The position numbers were made by a program, and so were the translations under genes. The notes below the pieces were generated by a model. That model did not search any database. It was not told where the DNA came from and was given only the letters and a program-made list of their open reading frames with translations. This document shows positions 32,174-39,438 of a stretch of DNA of 64,000 bases, in pieces. The stretch lies in the NCBI GenBank assembly GCA_004556925.1, contig SFFI01000009.1, positions 1-64,000 on the forward strand, read 5' to 3'. Numbering within the stretch: the stretch's first letter is position 1; the number at the start of each line of letters is the position of its first letter. Source of the DNA: Clostridiales bacterium. Its GTDB lineage: Bacteria; Bacillota; Clostridia; Saccharofermentanales; DTU023.

Positions 32174-32885
32174 CTCGCCGCTTGTAGACTATACACTTTT
32201 AAGCCCTAATTGCGGCAATAATCCTGGCCAGGCTAAAAGGCTTTATCCTATCTCAAAGATCACAGTCCACCATACCGGGGGGAAGATCGGAGTAGAGGCC
32301 TTAGGGCAGGTATTTTTACCTATCGCAAGACGGGCATCCTCTAACTACGGTATTGGCTTTGATGGGAGGATCGGCCTATACGTGCCGGAAAACATAAGAG
32401 CCTGGACGTCATCTAGTTGGCAAAACGACAATAGGGCCGTAACAATCGAGGTGTCTAACTCAGCCTCTGGCGGTGAGTGGCCCGTAAGCGATTATGTGCT
32501 AGATAGGCTAGTAGAGCTTATGGTTGATATCTGTAAGCGCAATGGCATGCCTGGACTGACCTATGACGGCACACCTGATGGTACGCTCACGGAGCACAGG
32601 ATGTTTGCGGCTACCCCTTGTCCTGGCCCCTATCTGCATGAGCGGATGGGCGCATTGGCCGAGATAGTCACGGCCAAGGTTAAGGGCCTCCCTGCCCCTC
32701 TTGATAGCTTTGATCAAAAAAAAGCAAAGCCTCAAGAGGTATACCGGGTACAGCTAGGGGCTTTTTACGCTAGGAGCGGGGCTGAGCGGACACTAAAAGT
32801 CTATGACAAAATTTTAGCCCTGCCAGAAGTCCAAGCCCTGTTAAAGCCTCTTAAGCTTGATAATACCAAGCCGTACATACCCTAG
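32166..32885 (+). CDS. Phage endolysin, N-acetylmuramoyl-L-alanine amidase
   Basis: A 239-residue amidase that cuts the lactyl-amide bond between muramic acid and the stem peptide at the end of the lytic cycle. The Amidase_2/PGRP domain has zinc ligands in VHHTGG (His35/36), TEHRMF and PCPGPYLHERM (the Cys). The last 45 residues (VYRVQLGAFYARSGAER) form a SPOR-like tail that may bind peptidoglycan. GTGGAGGTGGAAG precedes the ATG at 32166. Holin-type genes follow. Confidence 0.92.
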   Translation: MSNSPLVDYTLLSPNCGNNPGQAKRLYPISKITVHHTGGKIGVEALGQVFLPIARRASSNYGIGFDGRIGLYVPENIRAWTSSSWQNDNRAVTIEVSNSASGGEWPVSDYVLDRLVELMVDICKRNGMPGLTYDGTPDGTLTEHRMFAATPCPGPYLHERMGALAEIVTAKVKGLPAPLDSFDQKKAKPQEVYRVQLGAFYARSGAERTLKVYDKILALPEVQALLKPLKLDNTKPYIP

Positions 32886-32897
32886 GAGGTGGTGCCT

Positions 32898-33365
32898 ATG
32901 TGGCCAGAAAGCGTGCAAGGGTGGCTGACCCTTGCTGTCACCGCCCTGGGCGTGATAAGTACCGTTTCCGGGCTCATTAGTATGCTTTTGAGCAAGTACA
33001 AAAAGACCCTGCAAAAGTCCACGGATAAGCTGGAGGAGGTGTCACGCCTCCTAAAGGAGCAACAAGACATCAACGCCGCCCAAGCTGAGGCCGTGGAGGT
33101 ATCTATTAAGGACAGGGGCGAGATCAAAGAGACCCTAGACCGGATTGCCGTAGCCCAGCAGACACAAATGCAGATAGAGATAAGCAAAATCTCAGATCGG
33201 GCACTATCCAGGGGCAAAATAACCAGCCGGGAAAAAGCCAGTCTTGGCCCCTTGTGGGACGCCTATAAAAGTAACGGTTGGAACCACATTGAGCGGGGAC
33301 GTGTCATATCGGCCCTAGAGTTACCCCTCGCCTACATAGACGAGGATAAAATTAAAAAGGAGTAA
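32898..33365 (+). CDS. Membrane-anchored coiled-coil protein of the lysis module
   Basis: A 155-residue protein with one N-terminal membrane helix (WLTLAVTALGVISTVSGLISMLL) and a long coiled coil (about 28-95). AGGAGG lies 8 bases before the ATG at 32898. Proteins of this shape sit between endolysin and holin genes in Bacillota phages; a spanin-like or holin-partner role is possible but not shown. Confidence 0.65.
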   Translation: MWPESVQGWLTLAVTALGVISTVSGLISMLLSKYKKTLQKSTDKLEEVSRLLKEQQDINAAQAEAVEVSIKDRGEIKETLDRIAVAQQTQMQIEISKISDRALSRGKITSREKASLGPLWDAYKSNGWNHIERGRVISALELPLAYIDEDKIKKE

Positions 33366-33370
33366 AATTT

Positions 33371-33622
33371 ATGGATTGGAACTTATTTATTATCCCCTTA
33401 ACCCTTATCACAGTACAGCTACTTAAGACCTTGCCTATCGCAAGCAAGTGGCTACCCTGGCTAGCCGTTGGCATTGGGGGCCTCCTGGGCCTTGTCTGGG
33501 CCGTGGTACAGCCTGAGCCAAGCGGCATGGTGTACCTAGAGTATATCGTGCAAGGCGTGGTCTATGGAGCGTCTGCCTCTGGTATCTATGACGCCGGGGC
33601 TAGTATCACAAAGGAGGAGTAA
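33371..33622 (+). CDS. Holin
   Basis: An 83-residue membrane protein with two to three hydrophobic helices (NLFIIPLTLITVQLL, WLPWLAVGIGGLLGLVWAV, YIVQGVVYGASASGIYDAG). Size and position next to the amidase fit a phage holin of the LL-H type, which forms membrane lesions that release the endolysin. AAGGAGTAAA precedes the ATG. Confidence 0.8.
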   Translation: MDWNLFIIPLTLITVQLLKTLPIASKWLPWLAVGIGGLLGLVWAVVQPEPSGMVYLEYIVQGVVYGASASGIYDAGASITKEE

Positions 33623-33624
33623 AA

Positions 33625-34323
33625 ATGGCAATTTTACAGCATAGAGTAGTCCTGTATCAGTACGACACAGAGACGATCGCAAGTATCTTTGATAGTCAAA
33701 ATATCGAGTACACCTTTGAGGTTACGCCTAGCATGACTTTTGACGAGATCATCGCCAAGTCTAAAGAGGCCCTGCCAGCCTATGAGATCAGACAGCAGGA
33801 GATGGAGATCAAGCTACAGTCCGAGATAAAGGCTAGGGCATACGCCATGAGTCAAAAGCAAGAGGCCGAGGCGGCCAAGTTTAAGGCCGAGATGGCAAAA
33901 GCTGAGGCCGTAGCGGCCAAGACAAAAGCTGAGACTGACCGAGACCAGGCCATTGCCAAGGCCAGGGAGTGGCAAGACAAGCTGGCTGAGTACCTGACCG
34001 GGGGCGTAGTTGACCATGTGGGAGATGATACTATCCTCCTATACGCCGAGTGGCAGGAGGGCTTAGCAGTAGATGCTGGCGACTGGTATCGGGTAGGCCT
34101 CCACCTTATCCGGGCTAAGGTAGACCATGTAACGGCCCCCGAAAATGGCCCGGAGAGCGAGCAGGGCGCTGACTACTGGGAGGGCGTACCCTTTGAGCCG
34201 TCCGTCAAGTACCCTAAAGGCAAGGTTATCGAGTGGTCGGGGGTACAGTACAGGGCCCTAGTCGATACCGACAAAGACCCAGGCGAGGCCCCCGAAAGTT
34301 GGGAGCTTGTAAATAACGATTAA
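33625..34323 (+). CDS. Coiled-coil protein with C-terminal carbohydrate-binding module
   Basis: A 232-residue protein. The middle is a long Ala/Glu/Lys coiled coil (about 55-120). The C-terminal 50 residues (VKYPKGKVIEWSGVQYRALVDTDKDPGEAPESWELV) match a CBM5/12-type chitin-binding-like module common on phage tail proteins. It is the last gene of the late operon. It may be a tail accessory or wall-binding protein. AAAGGAGG precedes the ATG. Confidence 0.7.
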   Translation: MAILQHRVVLYQYDTETIASIFDSQNIEYTFEVTPSMTFDEIIAKSKEALPAYEIRQQEMEIKLQSEIKARAYAMSQKQEAEAAKFKAEMAKAEAVAAKTKAETDRDQAIAKAREWQDKLAEYLTGGVVDHVGDDTILLYAEWQEGLAVDAGDWYRVGLHLIRAKVDHVTAPENGPESEQGADYWEGVPFEPSVKYPKGKVIEWSGVQYRALVDTDKDPGEAPESWELVNND

Positions 34324-34335
34324 ACGTGATATAAT
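34307..34335 (+). promoter_or_regulatory. Promoter of the first right-end small RNA unit
   Basis: TTGTAA (34307-34312) and TATAAT (34330-34335) are 17 bp apart, with an extended TGA before the -10 box. This is one of the best sigma-A-type promoters in the window. It starts inside the end of the last late gene and reads into a stretch without a convincing reading frame. Confidence 0.75.
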
Positions 34336-34340
34336 AATCG

Positions 34341-34460
34341 CAGATAACTTGGTTGCGGGGTTCGGCCCGTGATCATCAGTCAAGGGGCTAGCCCCCTGGC
34401 TGATTATCTGCAAGCGCAAGCAGAGAGCCCCGCCATTACAGCGGGGCTTGTTTTTATTTT
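34341..34460 (+). ncRNA. Candidate phage small RNA 1 with three-way junction
   Basis: The unit has its own promoter and terminator and no good reading frame. GCAGATAA (34340-34347) pairs with TTATCTGC (34404-34411). Inside lie CGGG/CCCG (34356-34369) and a long arm from TCAG (34376) to CTGA (34403) around the palindrome GGGGCTAGCCCC, giving a three-way junction. It ends in a terminator at 34426-34460. It matches no RNA family I can name. Confidence 0.65.
34426..34460 (+). terminator. Terminator of small RNA 1
   Basis: AGCCCCGC (34426-34433) pairs perfectly with GCGGGGCT (34441-34448), followed by TGTTTTTATTTT. Confidence 0.85.
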
Positions 34461-34465
34461 GGAAT

Positions 34466-34512
34466 AAAAAACCCCCACCTGGTCCGCCGGTCTCCGAGAG
34501 GCGTGTGGGGTA
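34466..34512 (-). terminator. Minus-strand terminator facing small RNA 1
   Basis: On the minus strand ACCCCAC pairs with GTGGGGGT, with inner GC pairing, followed by six Ts. It probably ends the minus-strand cassette at 34741-35430. A minus-strand extended -10 (TGCTATAAT, 34524-34532) just upstream could also start a very short RNA here. Confidence 0.65.
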
Positions 34513-34552
34513 CTAACAAAGTCATTATAGCATTTATTTTTAGGCAGATACG

Positions 34553-34561
34553 TGATACTAT
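34553..34561 (+). promoter_or_regulatory. Extended -10 promoter of small RNA 2
   Basis: TGATACTAT is an extended -10 element inside ACGTGATACTAT, closely matching ACGTGATATAAT at the small RNA 1 promoter. The -35 region is weak (TTTATT). Confidence 0.5.
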
Positions 34562-34567
34562 ATCTAG

Positions 34568-34735
34568 TGTAAACCCGGTTACGGCTAGTACCTGTGACCG
34601 GCAGTCCAGGATAATACCTAGACTGTATGCCCGCAAACGCGGGTGTGGCTCATATAAAAAGCTTAGGCTTAGTGGGTCAAAAAAGTAGTGCCTGCAAACG
34701 CAGGTTGCCCCGTCAGCAATGGCGGGGCCTTTTTT
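34568..34735 (+). ncRNA. Candidate phage small RNA 2 with two matching hairpins
   Basis: Two hairpins with the same AAAC loop occur 61 bases apart: CCCGC-AAAC-GCGGG (34630-34643) and CCTGC-AAAC-GCAGG (34691-34704). The single stem difference is compensated (C-G to T-A), which supports pairing. A strong terminator (34707-34735) ends the unit. No convincing coding frame is seen. Confidence 0.6.
34707..34735 (+). terminator. Terminator of small RNA 2
   Basis: GCCCCG (34707-34712) pairs with CGGGGC (34723-34728), followed by a C and six Ts. Confidence 0.85.
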
Positions 34736-34740
34736 ATTGC

Positions 34741-35097
34741 CTAAAAGCCAAGCCAGCCTGCTATCAGCTCGGCAAAGGTCTTACCTGTCTCGCTAGACTT
34801 AAGGTCTAAGGCCTGCTTGACAGCTGTAGGGAGGATAACCACCATCCGCTCCATGCCGGAGTCAGTGCTGCGTGCCCCCGGCTCAAAATGCTGACGATAG
34901 ACGTCCTTATCAAGGCTTTTTTTGGCCCAGGACCTGGCCTCTGCAAAGTCCAGGGGCTGTATAGGACGCTTTGCCTCGGGGTCATACATAAAGTACTCGC
35001 CCGTCTTTTTACGATAGAGCTCAAGACCAGCTAAGCCGCCCCCCACAAGGGAGGCGGTGTCAGTGTCATATACTCTACCTCTAATGATTTTACGCAT
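34741..35097 (-). CDS. Protein with YDT domain and C-terminal ribbon-helix-helix
   Basis: A 118-residue protein with GAGGAGCAT before the ATG. The N-terminal half (IIRGRVYDTDTASLVGGG...LYRKKTGEYFMYDP) resembles a small domain found in phage and plasmid proteins. The last 40 residues (ERMVVILPTAVKQALDLKSSETGKTFAELIAGWL) read as a CopG/Arc-type ribbon-helix-helix, so DNA binding is likely. It is the second gene of a minus-strand pair near attR and may autoregulate the cassette. The target is unknown. Confidence 0.65.
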   Translation of the reverse strand: MRKIIRGRVYDTDTASLVGGGLAGLELYRKKTGEYFMYDPEAKRPIQPLDFAEARSWAKKSLDKDVYRQHFEPGARSTDSGMERMVVILPTAVKQALDLKSSETGKTFAELIAGWLGF

Positions 35098-35106
35098 ATG
35101 CTCCTC

Positions 35107-35430
35107 CTAGTAGCACTCGCTTAGCATGTCGGCGACTATGTCTTTTTGCTCTTTGTCGCTAAGCTCTGACCAGCTATACTCATCATCTAGCCAGGCGGGA
35201 TCTACATCTAGGTCAAAGGTATATACGGTTAAGTCTTTATCTAGGTCGATATCACCAAAAGAGCCTTTTTGTCTTACGCCATAGACCAGCTTGGGCTCAT
35301 CGTCATCAGCATCTACATACCAGTAGGCCTCCATGTTTGGCCAGCAGATTTGCTCTTGTACGTAGGGTACTAAGTTGTTTTTGATATCAAGTAAAAAGTC
35401 GCTTCTAAAATCTCCGGTGTAGTTTTTCAT
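35107..35430 (-). CDS. Hypothetical acidic protein of the right-end cassette
   Basis: A 107-residue, strongly acidic, aromatic-rich protein with GAAAGGAAAAA before the ATG. No family recognised. It is 9 bases upstream of the ribbon-helix-helix gene on the same strand and is thus likely co-transcribed. Acidic partners of RHH proteins can be toxins, inhibitors or DNA mimics, but nothing here proves any of these. Confidence 0.6.
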   Translation of the reverse strand: MKNYTGDFRSDFLLDIKNNLVPYVQEQICWPNMEAYWYVDADDDEPKLVYGVRQKGSFGDIDLDKDLTVYTFDLDVDPAWLDDEYSWSELSDKEQKDIVADMLSECY

Positions 35431-35487
35431 GGTTATTTTTCCTTTCTTTGTTAAGGTCTTCCTTAACTGTCTTTATGATATCATGAC

Positions 35488-35573
35488 AAACGCACAAACT
35501 CTATTGATAAACGCACAAACTTTAGAGGGCAAAATCGGGATAAAAAGGCTTATTTTAGACAAACGCACAAACT
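35488..35573 (+). repeat. Three AAACGCACAAACT direct repeats (att arm-type candidates)
   Basis: Copies lie at 35488-35500, 35509-35521 and 35561-35573; the first two are 21 bp apart (two helical turns). Their position 170-250 bp inside attR suggests arm-type integrase or excisionase binding sites, though promoter operators for the minus-strand cassette are an alternative. Confidence 0.65.
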
Positions 35574-35600
35574 CGAGTATGCCGCTAGCCTGGTAGCGCT

Positions 35601-35622
35601 TTTGGTAGCAATTTGGTAGCAA
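35601..35622 (+). repeat. Two tandem TTTGGTAGCAA units
   Basis: Exact 11-bp copies at 35601-35611 and 35612-35622, with a related CTGGTAGCGC just before. They lie close to the core site and are further candidates for integrase binding. Confidence 0.65.
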
Positions 35623-35629
35623 TCGCATT

Positions 35630-35671
35630 TTATATAGGGTATAATAGCGTATGTTGAAAAAACCTATATAA
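35630..35671. other. 9-bp inverted repeat around a -10 box near attR
   Basis: TTATATAGG (35630-35638) and CCTATATAA (35663-35671) flank TATAAT (35640-35645). A GCCCTG/CAGGGC hairpin (35681-35695) with CTTTCC follows. The group could be a short transcription unit or part of the attachment site complex. The remaining bases up to the tRNA fragment hold nothing I recognise. Confidence 0.45.
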
Positions 35672-35737
35672 GCGCTAAAAGCCCTGGCGCAGGGCCTTTC
35701 CAGGCGTTTATACACAAAGTCTAAAAAGTAAAAGAGT

Positions 35738-35784
35738 CTTTCGGGACCAAGAGGCCGCTGGTTCGAGTCCAGTCACTCCGACCA
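35738..35784 (+). other. attR: 3' half of a tRNA-Pro gene
   Basis: The sequence from the anticodon loop (TTCGGGA, anticodon CGG) through the variable region, T arm (GCTGG-TTCGAGT-CCAGT) and acceptor strand to the encoded CCA is present. The 5' anticodon stem strand expected to match CCAAG is missing: the upstream bases are phage. This marks integration into the 3' part of tRNA-Pro(CGG); the intact gene should be rebuilt at attL, left of the window. It lies 30 bases before the first host gene. Confidence 0.88.
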
Positions 35785-35814
35785 GTTTCCCGCTTTGGCT
35801 TAAGGGAGGATGCT

Positions 35815-37032
35815 ATGCCTAATCCCCAGCGCACCCCTCAATCACGTAATATACTGGCTTTCCTTATAGTGCCATTAGGCTTTCTAGCCTTTTTAGGCCT
35901 GGTTATTTTCCTGCTCTATTTTAACGATGAGTTGGACAGGCGGCTTTTGGCGGACGCGACAGACCAGAGCAGGCAGCAAGTAAGGCAAAGTTCTTTAGGG
36001 GAGACTGAATCTCAAAAGCCAAGTGAGGAGGAAAGCAAGCTTGCTCCGTCTGCCACGAAACTGCATAGGGAGCAAACGACTTCTGCTGAAGACCTGGTAG
36101 GTGCTGAAGACCTGGTAGGTCCGGAGAATCCACTAGCCAAAGACAAGATCTACTGGCGGGAGCTGGAGGACCTCTATAAAGAGATTCAAGATCGGCGCCG
36201 GCATGCAGAGGAATACCAAATGCCTATTAGCCGGCTCTTGATTTTCCTGGATGAGCAGTATGTGGTGGCCTATGGTCCTGATGACCAAGGCAAGGAAGTG
36301 GTCTTGCGAACCTTCCCTTGCTCCAGCGGTATCGTACCAGGCCACACGCCTTTAGGGCAACATACTTTAGGTGCTAAGTGGCCTGATCCCTGGTTATTTG
36401 ATAATTCCAGAGCCCAGTATGGTTGCCAGATCAGTGGCAATATTTTATTTCACTCTCTGCCTTCCTATGATGGCAGTCTGAAGAGTGGGCTTAAATTGTC
36501 TGACCTGAATTCTATGGGCTTTGCGGCCTCCCATGGTTGTGTGCGACTTTTCTGTATGGATTCCAAGTGGCTGTATGAAAATGCTCCTGTGGGTTGCCCA
36601 GTAAGTGTTTTACAAAATAGAGGAGAGGACTATAAAGACCTCCCTGATCATGTTTTTTATCTCCGGCTTAAAGACGGTGCACCGCAATGGGATCCCACAG
36701 ACCCTGATCCAGAAAATCCCTATCACGACGAAAAAGTGTTACGGAAGTGGGTGGTAGAGAAGCCTTGGTTGCAGGACTACGAGGTAGTGGCCCCGGTTTG
36801 GCCAGATTTAAGTGCGGTGCCAGCCCTTCCGGTTCCCGGAGCGTCTGAAGAGCCGTCTAGCCCGGAAACAGAGCCAGCCTATACTGGCCCCACTAGCCCG
36901 CCTCCCTTGGATCCACATAAGGCCCCTGAAGAAAATGCGGTGGTTACCAGTCCGCCCCCGCTCCCGTCCACACTAGCCCCGGAGCCGGAGGCCGGTATGC
37001 AAGAGACCAGCCCTCCGCCGCTTGCCCCTTAG
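35815..37032 (+). CDS. L,D-transpeptidase (YkuD family), membrane anchored
   Basis: A 405-residue enzyme that would form 3-3 cross-links in, or attach proteins to, peptidoglycan outside the membrane. Residues 12-36 form an N-terminal membrane anchor. The YkuD domain (about 138-265) has the His in FHSLP and the catalytic Cys in SHGCVRL. The C-terminal about 90 residues are Pro-rich (TSPPPLDP repeats). An 18-bp tandem duplication encodes AEDLVG twice near residue 85. AAGGGAGG precedes the ATG. It is followed by a second enzyme of the family. Confidence 0.9.
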   Translation: MPNPQRTPQSRNILAFLIVPLGFLAFLGLVIFLLYFNDELDRRLLADATDQSRQQVRQSSLGETESQKPSEEESKLAPSATKLHREQTTSAEDLVGAEDLVGPENPLAKDKIYWRELEDLYKEIQDRRRHAEEYQMPISRLLIFLDEQYVVAYGPDDQGKEVVLRTFPCSSGIVPGHTPLGQHTLGAKWPDPWLFDNSRAQYGCQISGNILFHSLPSYDGSLKSGLKLSDLNSMGFAASHGCVRLFCMDSKWLYENAPVGCPVSVLQNRGEDYKDLPDHVFYLRLKDGAPQWDPTDPDPENPYHDEKVLRKWVVEKPWLQDYEVVAPVWPDLSAVPALPVPGASEEPSSPETEPAYTGPTSPPPLDPHKAPEENAVVTSPPPLPSTLAPEPEAGMQETSPPPLAP

Positions 37033-37160
37033 GAGTTTGACCAGATCGGCTAGGCTTTGGCCCTCTGGTCGTCTATAATATATTCTGTTATGAAGAACTC
37101 TAACGATAGGGCCAATAGCTTAGTGAGCCTATTACGCGCTTGCGTGCAAGATACAATACA

Positions 37161-38084
37161 ATGAAACTACGTAAACTAGAAAAAATTTTACTTACGATTG
37201 CGATCACCCTCGTCTTGGTGACAGGGGTAGCCTATGCTGCTGATGCTATCCTAGCGAAGCCAGATAAACTGGAAAGTCGGGAGAGCTTCAGCTTCGCTAA
37301 CCCTTCTCATTCAGAGGAGGCCACATCAGCCGTGGCCGCTAAACCCCTGGAAGAGAAAGAGGAGGACAGTCATGCCTCTATTATGGACCCAGACCAGGAG
37401 GAGCAGACCAGCCTAGCTGATGCTAAAGAGGCCAAGCGTGACCCCCGGATGGGTCTTGATCCTATCCCTGAACAGGAAGGTGACTTGGACCGGATTAAAC
37501 GGTTGATTGCCCCTGAAAGCCCTGGCGACCCCGAAAAGGACTATATGATCCGTGTTTTCAAAGACAAACAGCTGGTCACAGTTTTTGAAGACCCCAAGGG
37601 GGATGGCTCTTTTGACTACCTCATCAAGGCTTTTAATTGCTCCACGGCAAGTGACGGATATGACACGCCGAGCGGCCAACACCAGTTGGGCCTAAAACTT
37701 TATTCCGGCTACATGATTGATGCGTCTTATGGCCAATATTGTTCGGAGTTCCTGCAATACCATTACTTCCACGCCGTTCCTTCTTATGGCGGGGTTGAAG
37801 AATCTGGGGTTAGCTGGGAGGACTACAATCAATTGGGCCAAGTCGCTTCACATGGTTGCATCCGCTTGGAAACCAAGGCGGCCAAATGGATTTATGATTA
37901 CTGCAAGGAAGCGACGCCTGTGGAGATTTTAGAGTCCTCACAAGACTTTCCCTATCTGCCGGACAAGGTGGACCAGCTCCGCATGTCGCCGGATGGTCCT
38001 GCCTGGGATCCTACCAATCCCAACCCCCTCAATCCCTACCAACAAGATCCTAGTATCCTCCTGGAATACAACCGGCAGGGATAG
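37161..38084 (+). CDS. L,D-transpeptidase (YkuD family)
   Basis: A 307-residue paralogue of the preceding enzyme with a signal-anchor (ILLTIAITLVLVTGVAYAADA, about 8-30), a charged linker and the YkuD domain ending in SHGCIRL (catalytic Cys). It lacks the Pro-rich tail. A TATAAT box occurs in the 128-bp gap upstream with a weak -35, so it may have its own promoter. The ATG at 37161 has no clear ribosome binding site; a TTG at 37140 is an alternative. The pair suggests L,D-cross-links matter in this host. Confidence 0.88.
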   Translation: MKLRKLEKILLTIAITLVLVTGVAYAADAILAKPDKLESRESFSFANPSHSEEATSAVAAKPLEEKEEDSHASIMDPDQEEQTSLADAKEAKRDPRMGLDPIPEQEGDLDRIKRLIAPESPGDPEKDYMIRVFKDKQLVTVFEDPKGDGSFDYLIKAFNCSTASDGYDTPSGQHQLGLKLYSGYMIDASYGQYCSEFLQYHYFHAVPSYGGVEESGVSWEDYNQLGQVASHGCIRLETKAAKWIYDYCKEATPVEILESSQDFPYLPDKVDQLRMSPDGPAWDPTNPNPLNPYQQDPSILLEYNRQG

Positions 38085-38132
38085 CTCGGACACACCTATT
38101 GATTTAGGTGTATGTATAAATTATTATCTCGA

Positions 38133-38160
38133 TTGTTATAAAAAGCATACGCTCTATAAA
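38133..38160 (+). promoter_or_regulatory. Promoter of the phosphofructokinase gene
   Basis: TTGTTA (38133-38138) and TATAAA (38155-38160) are 16 bp apart, just before the AGGAGG of the next gene. Confidence 0.65.
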
Positions 38161-38176
38161 GTTTAGGAGGTTAAGT

Positions 38177-39427
38177 ATGAAAGGAAACCTAATCTACGGA
38201 CAATCTGGCGGCCCCACTTCAGTCATTAATGCAAGTGCAGCGGGTGTCTTTTTAGAAGCCCTGGCCCACCAGGAAGATATTGAAAAAGTTTATGCGGCCC
38301 ATCATGGCATAGTCGGCATTTTGAAAGAAGACTTCTTCGATATGGGCCAGGAGGATCCCAAAGAGCTGGAACTCCTCAAACAGACACCCTCGTCCGAGCT
38401 GGGTTCTTGCCGTTATAAACTGGCTGATTTAGAAGAGGACGAAAGCGATTATGCACGCATCCTAGAAGTGTTTAAAAAATATAATATTAGATATTTCCTC
38501 TATAATGGCGGTAATGACTCCATGGATACCTGTTCGAAGATTTCTAAATATCTGCGGGCCCAAAACTATGATTGCCGCGTTATGGGGGTTCCTAAAACTA
38601 TAGACAATGACTTGGCGGTCACGGACCACTGTCCCGGCTATGGTTCGGCGGCACGTTACATTGCTACTACCTTAATGGAAATTTACAAGGATGCCACCGT
38701 CTACAATGCGGGACAAATTACCTTGGTGGAAATCATGGGCCGGCATGCGGGCTGGTTAACAGCTGCTTCAGCTGTCGCCGCAGCGAAGGGCTGCGGACCG
38801 GACCTGATCTACTTACCAGAACGGGTCTTCGACTTGGACAAGGTAGTGGCGGATATCCAAGAGGTTTATGAACGCAAGGGCAAGGTGATCGTCTGCTTCT
38901 CCGAGGGTGTGCAGACGGCAGATGGCAAATTTATTCCCGAATTGGACCCACAAGCTGACCTCTCCGTGGATGCCTTTGGCCACAAGCAGTTGGGTGGTGC
39001 AGCTGAGGCCTTAGCTAAAATTGTGGGTGCCCGTATTCCTAGCAAAATAAGGGCCATCGAGCTTTCGCTCATGCAGCGCTGTGCGGCACACTTGGCCTCT
39101 GAACGCGATGTAGAAGATAGTTTTATGGCGGGCCAGGCTGCTGTGCGCGCTGCGCTTGCCGGTAAAACAGACCTGATGATTGGCTTTGCCCGCCCCTTAA
39201 CGGGAGACTACAAAACAGAAATCCAAGAAATCCCCCTGGAGCTTGTAGCGAATGCTGAGAAAAAAGTCCCGGATGAATGGATCCAGAAGGATGGTAATGG
39301 CCTGGAAGAGGCCTACCTAGACTACGTCATGCCCTTGCTATCGGGTCAGCCGGAACGCGTTTTGGATGCGGATGGCTTGCCGCGTTTTGCTCAACTCAAG
39401 TTTGTGCAAGCAGGCAAGGCGCAATAA
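38177..39427 (+). CDS. pfp: Pyrophosphate-dependent 6-phosphofructokinase
   Basis: A 416-residue enzyme that phosphorylates fructose 6-phosphate with PPi, reversibly, in glycolysis. It has the nucleotide or phosphate loop GQSGGPTSVINA at the N-terminus, GGNDSMDT at about 113 (the ATP enzymes have GGDGS), the catalytic PKTIDND at about 137 and MGRHAGWL at about 190. The Asp after GGN blocks ATP binding in known PPi enzymes. AGGAGG precedes the ATG. No ATP-type PFK is seen here. Confidence 0.92.
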   Translation: MKGNLIYGQSGGPTSVINASAAGVFLEALAHQEDIEKVYAAHHGIVGILKEDFFDMGQEDPKELELLKQTPSSELGSCRYKLADLEEDESDYARILEVFKKYNIRYFLYNGGNDSMDTCSKISKYLRAQNYDCRVMGVPKTIDNDLAVTDHCPGYGSAARYIATTLMEIYKDATVYNAGQITLVEIMGRHAGWLTAASAVAAAKGCGPDLIYLPERVFDLDKVVADIQEVYERKGKVIVCFSEGVQTADGKFIPELDPQADLSVDAFGHKQLGGAAEALAKIVGARIPSKIRAIELSLMQRCAAHLASERDVEDSFMAGQAAVRAALAGKTDLMIGFARPLTGDYKTEIQEIPLELVANAEKKVPDEWIQKDGNGLEEAYLDYVMPLLSGQPERVLDADGLPRFAQLKFVQAGKAQ

Positions 39428-39438
39428 GCGCGAAATAA

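Larger units (their letters stand above)
1..35784. mobile_element. Temperate siphophage prophage (left end outside window)
   Basis: The order is repressor and small early genes, recombination and replication genes, terminase, portal, capsid, tail, lysis genes and attR, which is the classic layout of a Bacillota siphophage. The right end is fixed by the 3' half of a tRNA-Pro gene ending at 35784. The left end, the integrase and attL are not in the window. Every structural module appears intact; the visible lesions are the IS insertion in fic and an in-frame TGA in a DUF4145 gene, so it may still be inducible. That last point is inference. Confidence 0.95.

Noticed and set aside
34503..34809. 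Short plus-strand frames in the right-end RNA region
   Set aside because: No ribosome binding sites, and they run through stems and a terminator; the RNA-level structure explains the sequence better.
35473..35715. Minus-strand frame of 80 codons near attR
   Set aside because: It overlaps the repeats and inverted repeat of the attachment region, has no ribosome binding site and no protein-like pattern.
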